Positions 41,780-52,526 of a stretch of DNA of 64,000 nt are shown one piece after another. The number at the start of each line of letters is the position of its first letter. The first letter of the stretch is position 1. The notes under the pieces are model-generated. The model was not told where the DNA came from. It did no database searches and saw nothing but the letters and a program-made list of their open reading frames with translations. The position numbers were made by a program, and so were the translations under genes. Location of the stretch: the NCBI GenBank assembly GCA_018398765.1, contig JAHBMJ010000996.1, positions 29,432 through 93,431 of the forward strand, given 5' to 3'. The DNA is from Chromera velia. Taxonomy: Eukaryota; Sar; Chromeraceae.

Positions 41780-43114
41780 GCAAGCACGACTGCAAGCAAT
41801 CAACTCCACCTGTTCGCATATTAGTGCAATACGTAGGCTGGCACTCGTTGTCTTTCCTTTCTGTATTTCCGATTTCCCGTCGCTGTTGCAGTCCCTTTCC
41901 TGACAATGTAGCCGATAAAAAAAGGAAGAGTGAGAGAGAGCCTCCGTTGGTCTGTCGGTGGTCGGTCGATCTGGGGCCCTTCACTTTCCTGGCTGTTTGT
42001 TATTTGTGCCTCTTTCCAGTTCTTTGAATCTTCCTTTCAACGCGAGCGGGGAAGGGCGGGGGAAAAGGACAGATCTGAGTCTGGTGCATCGGCACTTGCT
42101 TGTCTTCGTGCGTGCATATCACTTCATACAAATGGAGGTGAAAAGAAAGAGAGTCCTTCAATCAGAGGGACGGCCTGCCCGTGAGGCAAGCATACGGACA
42201 GACGGGCAGAGACAATTAAAAAGAGAATGAAAGAAGAAAGATTTTGCAGTATGGCGGCAGTTCGCGAGTCCGGCTTGGATGCCTGCCGTCAAGGAGGTTA
42301 AGCGGAGAAACGGGCAGGCAAGGGATGAATGGCCGGAGCGAGGCCTTCCAACAGGGTCTCGTTTCTTCGGTCCATGCGTCTGTCCAGTCTTTTTTGTGAG
42401 GTGGGGATCTGAAGGCGGGCATGGCTGATGAATGGTGGGTGCGTGGATGCCGAAGTAATCGGACTGGCCGAGAAGCCTTTGAACGGGCTACCGCCTCTCA
42501 GTCTGCTCGTATGCCGATGCGCTTCGACTCCGTTGACTGTCAATCGTGTGACAGAAAAAGGATCGGGGCGCTCGATGTATCTGTACGGATTTGGGTTGAG
42601 GGAAGGGGGGCGGGGTAAGGGGAATTTCGTATGGGAGAAGGGGGGGGGCATGACTGTTGGTCGGGAGGGTGACCGATCCGGCACCTTTCCCCTCCGCCTG
42701 TCAATTCATTCAATGGGAAAAATAATTGAACAAAGCAAAGCAGGCGCGGTTGAGAGTCTCTCCGTTTTTGTCCGGGTATGGAGTTGAGACGGTTGGCAGA
42801 GCTCTGTTCCTCGACGTCAGAATCCTCGTGAGCAAAAATGGAAGATATGTACGTATCATGCAATACAAAAATTGAGACGTCTCCAGATGAAATGCGGGAA
42901 AGGAAAAGAAACCTGAAAATCCTCTCAAAAAAAAAAAACCTGGAAAAAAAAAACTTTTTAAAAAATCTGAGTCTATTGAAAAAGCTCTGAAAAACTAGTT
43001 TACAGTGAAATTTATACTGAAAAACTTATTTAAAAACTTATTAAATTATGAATTCATTGAATTGATAAACTAATTTATGTTAATAAGTAAGTGATAAGTG
43101 ATTAGTGGTGCCTT
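41780..43114. other. intergenic, no gene seen
   Basis: The 3' flank of the glycosyltransferase gene. From about 42925 it is AT-rich. Short frames overlap on both strands without support. Confidence 0.45.
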
Positions 43115-44083
43115 ATTGATTGATTGATTGATTGATATGTTCCGCCCCAGAGCACTGTCGCCGTTTTGTCTTATAGAGGTCGACCCCGCAAACGGCAGGG
43201 GGGTGTACCTCATCGCTGAGGCTCAGACCACACCCCGTGACCCGCCTGGTTTCCCAGGCCGCTAACAAATAACAATTTGTCTGCACTTTGCATGCTTTGG
43301 TCTATGGGCTGCTCAGAAGGGACTGCTCCAAAAATCGATCCAATGACACAGGAGGAAAGGACACTTTGGCTTTATGCACGCCCTCTCTCCATTCTTCTCT
43401 CAGCGATTTCTCTTTCTCCCTCCCTCAGCTAGCTGTCTTCCTGCTTCCATTGTGTCTAGGATGGTCTTATATTCTTCTTTTCTTCTTTCCGTTCCTCCCT
43501 TTCTTTTTATGATCACTCCGTATCTCTGTGCCAGCACTGTTTCATCTAACGAGCTTCTAGGTGCGTACCTTCCTGGGCTTTCCTTGAACACTCTTCTTCT
43601 GAACGCCGCCCTCCCCAGAAACTCATCCACCGCACTATGCCCCTCGTTCATCAAGAATTTGAACAGAACCTCAGTGTGCAGTCTTCCTCTTTGTTCTTCT
43701 TTTTTCTCTCTGCAAACTTCTCTTACTCTCTTTTCTCTTCCCTCGTTCCAGTCTGCTCCTAATGTTCTATACATGTACGCTCTTTCTCTATCATAAATCG
43801 GACACTCAGTCAGTATATGGATCTCGTCCTCCAACACCTCTGTTTCCATCCATCCTTTGCAAAAAGGGCAGAGTCTCTCCTCCAACGGCACTCTCTGCCC
43901 TTCTCTTTCTGACACTTTTCCTTTTGTTCCCGCTAACGTCCTATCTCCTACTCTGCAGGCTGCTCTCCTTCTGTGTTCTCCTCTTAGTGCTACCCTTCTA
44001 TAACAAAAGGGCACCCGTCCCAGTTTTTCTTTCTCTATTTTCATTCCCTCTCTTAGTCTTTCTTCTGATGTCTTTTCAAACAA
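43115..44083 (-). mobile_element. 3' end of a LINE (zinc-finger tail, 3' UTR, tetranucleotide tail)
   Basis: The minus-strand frame 44083-43400 encodes 227 residues. It is basic at first, then has a Cys/His cluster of the kind found after the RT in many LINEs (CPFCKGW ... EDEIHIL ... CPIYDRER), and a helical tail. The RT itself is absent, so the copy is 5'-truncated at about 44090. The 3' UTR (43399-43136) holds two hairpins, each closed by a GNRA tetraloop. The element ends in about five ATCA units (plus strand TTGA, 43115-43135), the microsatellite-type 3' tail of several LINE clades. It is a different family from its head-to-head neighbour, which has a nuclease at this position. Confidence 0.72.
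43208..43259 (-). other. two GNRA hairpins in the LINE 3' UTR
   Basis: Minus strand: GCCTGG-GAAA-CCAGGC at 43259-43244 and CCTCA-GCGA-TGAGG at 43221-43208. Both loops are GNRA. Such structures are known to be recognised by LINE reverse transcriptases in stringent families. Confidence 0.65.
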
Positions 44084-44119
44084 AATGAGCTACAATCTGT
44101 TTTTATTTGCTTTTGTTCG

Positions 44120-46750
44120 GTGTATAGGTGTGATATGGACTTTTCTTCCTTTTCCTCTCTCTCTTCTATCTCTCTCTCTCACTCTTCTCTCAATTCTCTT
44201 CCCGCAGACCCCCCCCGGCTAGAGCTCACACTAGACTCCCTCCTCCAAGCAGCTCGCTCAGCCGCCCGTGGCTCTGCACAGGGCATCTCAGGGTGGCGCT
44301 ACGAACACATCCGCTTCTTTCTCCCTGGTGACGGGTCAGGGGGGGGGGCGGGATCGTGTGCCCTTCTCACGGTGGCGCAGTGCCTTGCAGCGGGCAATGC
44401 CCCTCCATCCCTCCTCCGCTTGCTAGCAAGCGGGAGGTCTTTTGCCCTTAACAAGGATACGAAAGGAGATAAAGTGAGACCAATCACCATCGGGGACGTA
44501 CTCCGAAGATGGGTGACCAAGGCCATCTTGATTGAGTACGGGGAGAAGTTCGAGGAGCACCTCGGCGCTCTTCAGTATGCGGTCAGAACTAGCGCAGGGG
44601 CAGATAAAATTTTCTGAGCCGTCCAAACCTGCTTGCAGCTCTGTCCTAACTCCATCCTCCTTCAGATAGACGCAAACAATGCATTCAACACGTGTGATAG
44701 ACAGAAAGCGATGGATCAATTGCGGGAGCATTTCCCTGAGCTCTATCGTTTCTTTTCCCTCTGGTATGGCACCTCTGTCCCCATCTTCTTTCACGATCAG
44801 AAAGGCACATTGCGCATGTTCTTGAGTCAAGAGGGGGTACAGCAAGGAGATGTGGCAGGACCGCTTCTTTTTTGTCTTGGCTTAAAACCGGCACTAGAAA
44901 AGTTGCAAAAGAGGCTGCACGAGAAGCACAGGAGGGCGGGATGCTTTATAGGTGCATATATGGATGACCTCTCCCTCATTTTTCCTTCCAGCTCTGCTGA
45001 TTGTCTGACCTCTGCCTGGTCAGATTGTGTCGAAATCTTGGGGGAATACGGCTTGACGCTCAATTTGGGCAAAGATAAGAGTGCAGCCTTCTCTCCCAGT
45101 TGGAGGGGGAAAATGGAGAGGGAGATTCCGCAACAACGCCCCCCGGGACTTGAGGTGTCAACAGAGGGCTACAAACTGATGGGGGCAGCAGGGGGGGGGA
45201 CACGTTTGTCAACACACTGTTTGAAAAGAAGTTGGGGGAGGCCACTAAGCTTGGAAAGCTGGTGGAAGGGTACGGGGACCCCCAGGGCTGCAGTCTGCTC
45301 TTCAGGTACTGCATCTTCCCTAAACTCGTCTACTTGGCCCGAGTGATGGCAGACAGACTACACAATGACGTCTGGGAGCGGGCGGATAAGAAGTTGGGGA
45401 ACTCTTTTGCCCGCAGTATGCGTCTGACCCCAGAAGAATGGATCCAAAAGAAGGAGCAGATCTATCTCCCGTTATGCCAGTGGGGGTTAGGAATCCCTTT
45501 TTTCCGTCATATCGCGCCGGCAGCACTAGTAGGCTGCGGTGCGCAAACCCTCGCCGCAGTCAGAGGCAAGCTTACCGATCAAGGTTTTGCAACACCAACA
45601 CAATCGGATTTTGCCGGCCTGCATTGGGTGAAAAGAGTGGCACAGGCATATACGGACTGCAGAGGGGGGGTGCAGAGGGAACTCGGACAGAACCACATTC
45701 CCCGGGTGTTGCAAAGTGAGTGGGAGGAGAGAATTGATGATTTCCTAATTCATGAGAGGGGGGAGATGCAGCACTTAATGATTGAAGCCCTCCACCTTGT
45801 TCGTAGAGAACAACTTCTGAATATGCTGTCCCCTCCAGGGAAGGCACGTTTGAAGTCTTGTTTAGGCACAGGGGCTTCAGCTTGGCTCACTGCGATGCCG
45901 TCCTCTGGATGGACAAAAATTTCCCCCACGCTTTTCACCACCACCGTTCGTCTCCGTCTGGGTCTTCCCATCCCAGAAATCAAACGGAACCCGATCTGTG
46001 CTTGTGGGGCTACGCTGGACCATGAGGGTCAGCATGCACAGACTTGTGGCACGAGGGGGGGAGTATGGTGGAGACATGAACAGATGAAAGATGCATTTTG
46101 CTCTCTTTTGCAGGGGCTCCGTCATTGCTATGTAACAAGGGAGCCAACCTTCAGACAGCTAGGCTTGTTTACTCCCACCCGTCTCGTCAATGAGAGACAG
46201 AAACGTCCCGATTTCCTTGCAGGTCTCCCATCAGGAGACACCGTACTAGGAGACGTCGCAGTGACCCATCCATTCTCAATTGATGCCAACCGCCTGCGAA
46301 GATTCGCAAAAACAGCAGGGTCGGCAGCAAAGGCGATGGAGAAGGTCAAAAACGACAGGTACGGTGAGATCTGTCATGAAATCGGATTTCGGTTTGTTCC
46401 TCTTGTGTTTGAGACATATGGGAGACCAGGAGAGGGGACAATTCGTTTTTTGAAAGAGATAGCGAAGTTGGGGGCCGGAAGAGTGAGAGGAGGAGAGGGA
46501 GATGAGGCAGTGCAGACAAGGCTGATGGACCGGTATTATAAAGTTCTTTCCTGCACGCTACAGCGTTTCGTTGCCGCAAATCTTCTCTGTTCAATTCACA
46601 GCAGGAGGGGAACCAGAGGGCCCTTCCAGCCTGAGTGCCTTCTCGGTAGGGAGGTCGCAGCGTTCTCTGGGTCTTTCGACTCGGAGGGCGTAAACTAAGC
46701 GATCCTTTTGTAATTGATTCTTTGTATACAAACAAGAAGGGAAAAAAAAG
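44120..46750 (+). mobile_element. LINE with reverse transcriptase and restriction-like endonuclease
   Basis: The RT motifs run in order: KVRPITIGDVLRRW, motif A LQIDANNAFN (about 44660), motif B GVQQGDVAGPLLF (about 44835) and catalytic AYMDD (about 44955). After a thumb region comes the C-terminal nuclease of the R2/NeSL/CRE type: CACGATLDHEGQHAQTC (CCHC, about 45997-46060), KRPDF (about 46203), GDVAV with its aspartate, and RFVPLVFETYGRPGEG. The frame ends at 46698, and an A-rich stretch near 46740-46750 may be the tail. Two lesions are visible: an in-frame TGA at 44615-44617 and a frame change at the G-run near 45190-45198. No N-terminal zinc-finger or Myb region is present and the 5' end lies about 37 bp from the neighbouring LINE, so the copy is 5'-truncated. 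A relative lies at 24618-24990. Confidence 0.85.
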
Positions 46751-47629
46751 GGGGGGCAAGCGCATGAAAGGAAAGGAAGAAAAGAAGGTTGAGAAAATGA
46801 GGGGCAGATTAATGGGGGGGGTCTCTTTGAAGTTGTTCTCTGCCGTCAAAGGGTAGCCTTTGCCAAGGAGACAAACTTTTAGAAAGTTTTTGCCCTGCCT
46901 CTCCCCTCTTTTCGTTGTTCTCCAAGTTCTACTCTACCGCCGCTTAAGAAATAAGCCGCAGTAAAAGTGATTAATGAGCAGTGTTCCTAGATTCAGAACA
47001 GATGGGACGAACCGGAACCTTTTGACAGACTAGGCTAAATCCGCCCCTCATACACGGGGACGCGGCATGCATAACAAAAACCTCAATCAATTCTCTCAAT
47101 TCTCCACCTGAAGATTTCTTTCTTCCTCTCTTTTATTTCTTTATCTGTCTTGCTTACAATCCATCCTTCTATTCTATCTACTTTTTTATTCATTGCGTAT
47201 GTCTCTATCTCTCCTGGTTGGCTTGCGAGCTTCTCTTTTGAAAAAGGATGAAGGCATCTAGGATTGGCTGGTGAGTGACAGCATGCACAGAGCAAAAACC
47301 TAGGCAAAAACTGGTTATATCTTGTAGACAATTATTTTTTAAAGAATAATCAATTAACCTAGCCATCAACAACAGCTGCATACGGCATGCCAGTGCGCAA
47401 CACTTCAAAATATGTATGATTGCAGCATAACAGCAAAAAAATGATTGTCAGACTATAAAAACCCGTTTTTAATATTTCACATATCCCTTGATTTATAACA
47501 TTTGATGCATATTATTTCATATTTGTTTCCTTCTGAGTCTCTAACGCTTTTTTGTCGCATTAAATGATTTAATTAACGTTTCAAGTTTTAATAGCTGGAT
47601 TTTTATAGCCAGATAAAGCTTGTTTGAGT
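46751..47629. other. intergenic, AT-rich, no gene seen
   Basis: Contains the second copy of the dispersed 70-bp repeat (47013-47083). From 47300 the sequence is AT-rich. Confidence 0.45.
47013..47083 (+). repeat. dispersed 70-bp repeat, copy 2
   Basis: Partner of 17395-17465 with few substitutions. It shares GGGGACGCGGCATGCATAAC and flanking strings. Confidence 0.75.
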
Positions 47630-47638
47630 AATAAAGTC

Positions 47639-47872
47639 TAGGCGCCTAGGCCCGGCTAGAGAAAAAAAAAAAAAGATCTTCCTAGATCGTCTACTTTTTT
47701 TTTTTCTTCTTTTTCAGTCAAACAAGTGTTGTTCAACTGTTGCACAAGTGTTGTTTGTGTGTTGCACAACTGTTGTCAAGTGTTGTTCAGGGTCAAAAAG
47801 TAAAGAAGAAAAAAAAAAAAAGATCTCCCCAAATCGTCTACTTTTTTTTTTTTTTCTCTAGCCGGCGCCTAG
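47639..47872. mobile_element. Mutator-type MITE with 9-bp target duplication
   Basis: A 234-bp element has terminal inverted repeats: left TAGGCGCC, then CGGCTAGAGAAAAAA; right TTTTTTCTCTAGCCG, then GGCGCCTAG. It is flanked by a perfect direct repeat AATAAAGTC (47630-47638 and 47873-47881). A 9-bp duplication is the hallmark of Mutator/MULE transposases. The inside is non-coding: two related GATC...TCGTCTAC blocks beside A/T-runs and a central stretch of TGTTGT/GTTGCACAA strings. It is non-autonomous. The perfect duplication indicates a young insertion. Confidence 0.85.
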
Positions 47873-47971
47873 AATAAAGTCAGTCAGATTGAACTCTAGA
47901 TTGAACTGATAAAAATTATTATAAAAGAGCAAGAATTGGAACGATTCGTTCATTCACTTCCATGCATTGTT

Positions 47972-48528
47972 CATGTTATCACAATCAATGAATTCAATCT
48001 AACTAATAAATTTATAACTAGCTAAGATAAAATCTAAGGTAAACTGTCCACTGTGCTCAGCAGCCGAGCCCTTTCTCAGGAGTCGGTATCCAAGGAAGTG
48101 TTTCGTAGGGTTCCTACCCTATAGACTGCACTCCTTACCATTTTTTAGTCTGACATGGATGCGTTCTTTTGCTTCTCTTTTTTGGTCTCCCTTTCTGGCT
48201 TTGTCTTCCTTCTTAGTCATTTCTAGTTGTTTCCCCTGCCACTGCAAGTCTATTCTAATGCAAGTAGTTTTTAACCCTGGTTGCTTAAGGGTGGAGCTAC
48301 CCTCTGTTTCTATTTCCATTTCCGCCCTAGCCAGGCTTTGATCTATACAAATGCCCCAGTGGGGCCTAGGTCGAGGGATTGAATCTATGTAGGAAATACT
48401 AGGTTAGCCAGAGCCTATATGGCTCACCGGCTTTAACCTCATACATCATCATCATCATCATCACAATCAATGAACTCAATCTAACTAATAAATTTACAAC
48501 TAAGATAAAATCTAAGATAAAAACCAAG
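47972..48528. repeat. pair of 70-bp AT-rich direct repeats
   Basis: 47972-48043 and 48459-48525 share ATCACAATCAATGAA, TCAATCTAACTAATAAATTT and AAGATAAAATCTAAG in order. Between them lies sequence without a recognised gene, so the pair could bound an old insertion or mark a tandem duplication. Confidence 0.65.
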
Positions 48529-48712
48529 CTACTATTAAACATGTCTGCAGTGATGATTATATAATATAAACAATTATAGTATTCACATTTACATAATCCT
48601 AGACATAACATCTTGGCTCCCTTTTATTTCAGTTCTTATAACTCTATACAATTCATGACTGCGAGTAATACTTGTGTTATTTAAAATTTGTGATCTGTAC
48701 ATGCCATAGAGT

Positions 48713-51700
48713 TTAAGAAAGTGGTGGGACAGAGCCTCCTTGCACAAGGAGAGAGGCTAAACTTGCAGGGTCGTGGGGTTTGCTTGACGCTGATGAACTG
48801 CCGGCTTGCAGTCGTTTGAGAGAGGCCTTTGGTGGAGAGTTCGCACGTCTTTGAAAACGCTTCTCCTTCTCTGGAGCCTGCCAGTGCTTTCGCTCTGGAG
48901 AAAGGCTGCGTCCACGCGAAGCAGGTCTGGGGCCTGAGGTGTCTCCCTCCACTACAATCTGTAAAGGAGCCGGGCTCTGGTTGATTTTGGTTTGAGAGGC
49001 GGGGAAAATTCCGGGCTGGGTTGCGTGTCGCGGTTGCAATAGGGGGGGGACAGAGGTCGAGACTTGAGAGCTTGTGCAGATTTGCGTGTCGTTTGGATGA
49101 TGCGAAGTTTCAGATTTCGGAAGGAAAAGAAAAGGCAACAAAACGGGAGGTGACTTGGCTTTGCTGTCTGCCGATGTGTCCTTTGTTGCTCTTTCACTTT
49201 TCTTCTCAGGCTCTCTTCGTTGACTTGTGAAATTCTTCCTCTTCGGTTCGAGTGCATTGGGACGTCTCCTGATGCGAGCAGCAGCTGCAGCCGCCACAAG
49301 CTCTCCCGACTTTTTCGCTTTCTCCGCACGCAGCTGATCTTCCATCCCTCCCAAACCAATCTGTCGGAACATTGCGTCCCATCCCCCACCTACGCCTACA
49401 CCTCCTCCAGCAAACTTCTGGAGGGGGTTGCCGGGGTCCTCGTCCGAGCTGTCGCTGAGGCCGTCCGATGCCGGGGCCCTCCATCTCGGATTCTGCTTTG
49501 CTGCCGGTCGCCGAGAAGGGACCACCATAAGGGAATTCGATCCTGCGTCGGCCCTCGGAGAGATTTGATGACGACCTGAGACGTCAGTCTGGCCTCTCTG
49601 CCTTGAGAGGCTGCTGGTTTGTCGACTGCGTAACCGGACAGGAGAATCAGCCTGTGCTTGCATGGAAACGGGGGAAGCGCAGCGGCTCGTTCTGGCTGAA
49701 GTCTTCCGTGACCGGTTCCCAGTCAGTGCCTCGGCCTGTCTCGAATTCTTCCCCCTTCCCTCTGCTCCCTCAGTCTGCTCCTGCTGTCGACGCTGCTGCT
49801 CCTGACGCGTGCGCCAACGACCGCGAAGGTAGCTTGCCAGCGCGCGCTTTTCAAATTTGTTGGAAAAGAAGACGGAAGGAGGCACGCGAGCCTCCGTTAG
49901 CTCCGCAAAGGCCTGCCTTTTTCGGAATGATGCGGAAATGGGCAGAGAAGGTACCACAGGAGGCGACGGTGTGACGACAGATTGAGTTGTTGTGCGGGGG
50001 ATCTGCGGAATCCTGTCTTCTTTCTGACATCCTTCTGCACTCCCAGGCGGCGACATACGGACGGCCGAGACCGACGGAACAGGGGGGGGGGAATGGGAAC
50101 TTTCTGAGTGGCTGTGTTTTGGGGTTCTCCTTGATGCGCTTCCACATGTCATCAGGTGTTGTCTCTGCTGGCCCATCACTTCTTTCTCCGTGACTGGAGG
50201 AAGATAAGACTCCGAAGGAGAGAGTATGAACTCCTGTTGAGACTCCATCTTCTCTCTTCTACCCAGAGAAGATCTCGCAGAAGAAAAGTCTAACATAGTG
50301 CGAGCGGGACGCCTCTCTGAGGTCTCTCCGGTATTCCCTCTTTCCCTTCTTCTGCCGGCCTTTCGAGAACTCCTCCCCCTCCCGCTGGTCTCTCTGTCTC
50401 TGGGACCCAACCGGAGGGGCCCCGGGGAAGGGGGAGAAGGCGGCGATACCGGTCCTGCAAACCCTGAAGACGCTGTTGCACGTGGAGCTGAGAGAAGGAT
50501 TTTGTGTGTCTGGGTGTCCGGCGAGAATGGGAGATCAGATTTGTTTGAACGCATAGACATCAGCTGTGTGTCCTGCTTGTTGTTCCACCCAATCTGCCTC
50601 CATCCCGAGGTCGTCGTAGAAGTGTGAAGATGGGAAGGCGTCTGCGAGTCGTTTGCAACAGGTTGAGAGCGTTTGGGGGACCCTGAGCGGCCAGAGGGAG
50701 AGGGCCTTCGTGAGGCGGGGGATGGGGAAGAGGTGTGAGAAGGGACCCGCGCAGTGAGAACGAGACCGACTGCCTCGTCAGGTAGACCTCTTCTGTTTTC
50801 ATCGTGAAGATTTGAGCTTCGCTCTTTCTCTTCAGCAGGGGAATGGAAAGGGAAACCTATACAAAGGGATCCTAGAGGCGATTTGTTTGCCAGTTTTCCT
50901 CCCCGGCCCTTCAAGGCATCTGCATGGGGCGACCCGACCCCCTGGGGATGGAAGGGGGGGCGTCTAGAGGGGCTCTTTGACCCCCCCCTTGCTTCCTGTA
51001 TGGGGGAGAAGCCCCCCCCTATTCTTCTGCGTTGGGTGCCGGATTCTGTACCCCCACCACCATGAACTGCCGCGAAACCGCCAGGCCCTGCCGTAACGCT
51101 TCCCGGCCCTTCCCCTCTCATCGCGGGGGAGCCCCCGTTGTCCCGCGCCCATGTCCTTGCGGTCTCTGCTTGTGAGGACAAATGCGCGTGGGCCTCTCCA
51201 CCGTAAAATGTGGCGGCACCGAAAGGCATGTTTGACGTCTGCACAGGGCTGTTCGGATCGGGTCCTGAATCAGATAGAATTCTGCGTGTGGGTGGAGGGG
51301 GGGGAGAGGGTCTCGAACGCACGCCCCCTAGATTCTGCCTTTGCCTTTGCCTTTGCTTTCTCTGGGGATCCCTGCCTGCTGAAACTTCGGCCAGTCCATC
51401 CTCCCCGGTTCTCTGAAAGTGAGGCCGAGGATGGGGGGGTTGCACTCGGCCTCCGGTGCCTTTCTCTTTCGACGGGGCTCCCGCAACTCTCCAGAGACTC
51501 ATGGACATCGGAGGAGAGTACCAGGAGGTTGACATGGAAGCGGCTGCTGTGGCCTCGGTTAGCCCTTGGGATGTTTTGTTCAAAAGAATTTCCACGTCGT
51601 CGTCAAAGTCCTTGAAAGGAGACGGCGACTGGACAACACCCCGCGCATCTTTTTGGCGGTTTGCATGTGTCAAACGTCCCGGAGATCTCTCCTGTCTGTG

Positions 51701-52526
51701 GCTGACTGCATGGGGGGATGCCTGGAGGAGGTTGAGCGTTTTCAGTGTCATCCTCATAGGGCGTCCCTTCTCGTCTGCAGCCACAGTGACTCCACTGATC
51801 CCACTGATCACGCTCAGGGGACGGGAGGACACACCAGCAGCACCAGCAGAGGGGGAGGGCTGATTGAGTGAACCTGCCGGTCTTGGACTCGAATTACGTG
51901 CATGGGGCTGTAGGGTTGTGCTCTGTCTGTGAGAAGGCGATCGGGACACTCGAGGAGTCCCCTGCTGTTCTTGTTGCTGCTGGTATGGGGGTGTTTGGTG
52001 CGTTGGGGTCTGACGAGGGAGCCTTACAGAGGGGGAGCGGGGAGAGAGATGACCCCCGTGCGTCTGACGTCTGCGAACGTGGGGGGGAGAGAGGCCGTCA
52101 ACGTCGTCGTCATCGTCGGGAAGTGAAAAGCGCAAAATATTTTGACCGTTGGGAGTCAAAACTTTTCTCTGCTTTGGACTCTCCTGCTCTTCTTTTTTCA
52201 AATTATTTTTGACGAGCTCTCTAACTTTTCCGATCTTCATCAATTCTGCGTTGCATTCTTTCATTTCGTCCACGTGCTCCTTGAGCTCTGCCAGAGAGAC
52301 CTCAGAGTTGGCTCCTGCAAGGGACCCATGACGAGACAACTGGTTTCTCATTGCTGTCTGTGCAGAGATGCCTGTACCCACCCCGCCCTCAAGAGATACC
52401 CGCTGAGTTGACGCACGCCGCTGTGCGTATCTGTCTGCTAGAGAGGCTCTCCGACTTTGCAGATCGGAATCGACGTCAGGAAGGTCCTGCTGGAGCGCTG
52501 CTTCGATCTTCGCCTGGCTGTCGACG
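48713..52526 (-). CDS. last exon of the giant gene, 3.8 kb
   Basis: About 1,270 residues. It opens with a helical block (SLAELKEHVDEMKECNAELM) and an acidic DDDDDVD run. Then come long Ser/Pro/Arg/Gln-rich stretches without predicted fold, a helix near FFSNKFEKRALASYLRGRW, an Ala-rich run, and a C-terminus DPASLASLLVQGGSVPPLS. The acceptor is GTGCAG at 52527-52532. The 3' flank beyond 48713 is AT-rich. Confidence 0.8.

Noticed and set aside
44615-44617. TGA in the RLE LINE as a selenocysteine codon
   Set aside because: The position is not a known catalytic site of the RT, no SECIS-like hairpin was recognised, and a second lesion follows. A simple stop is more likely.
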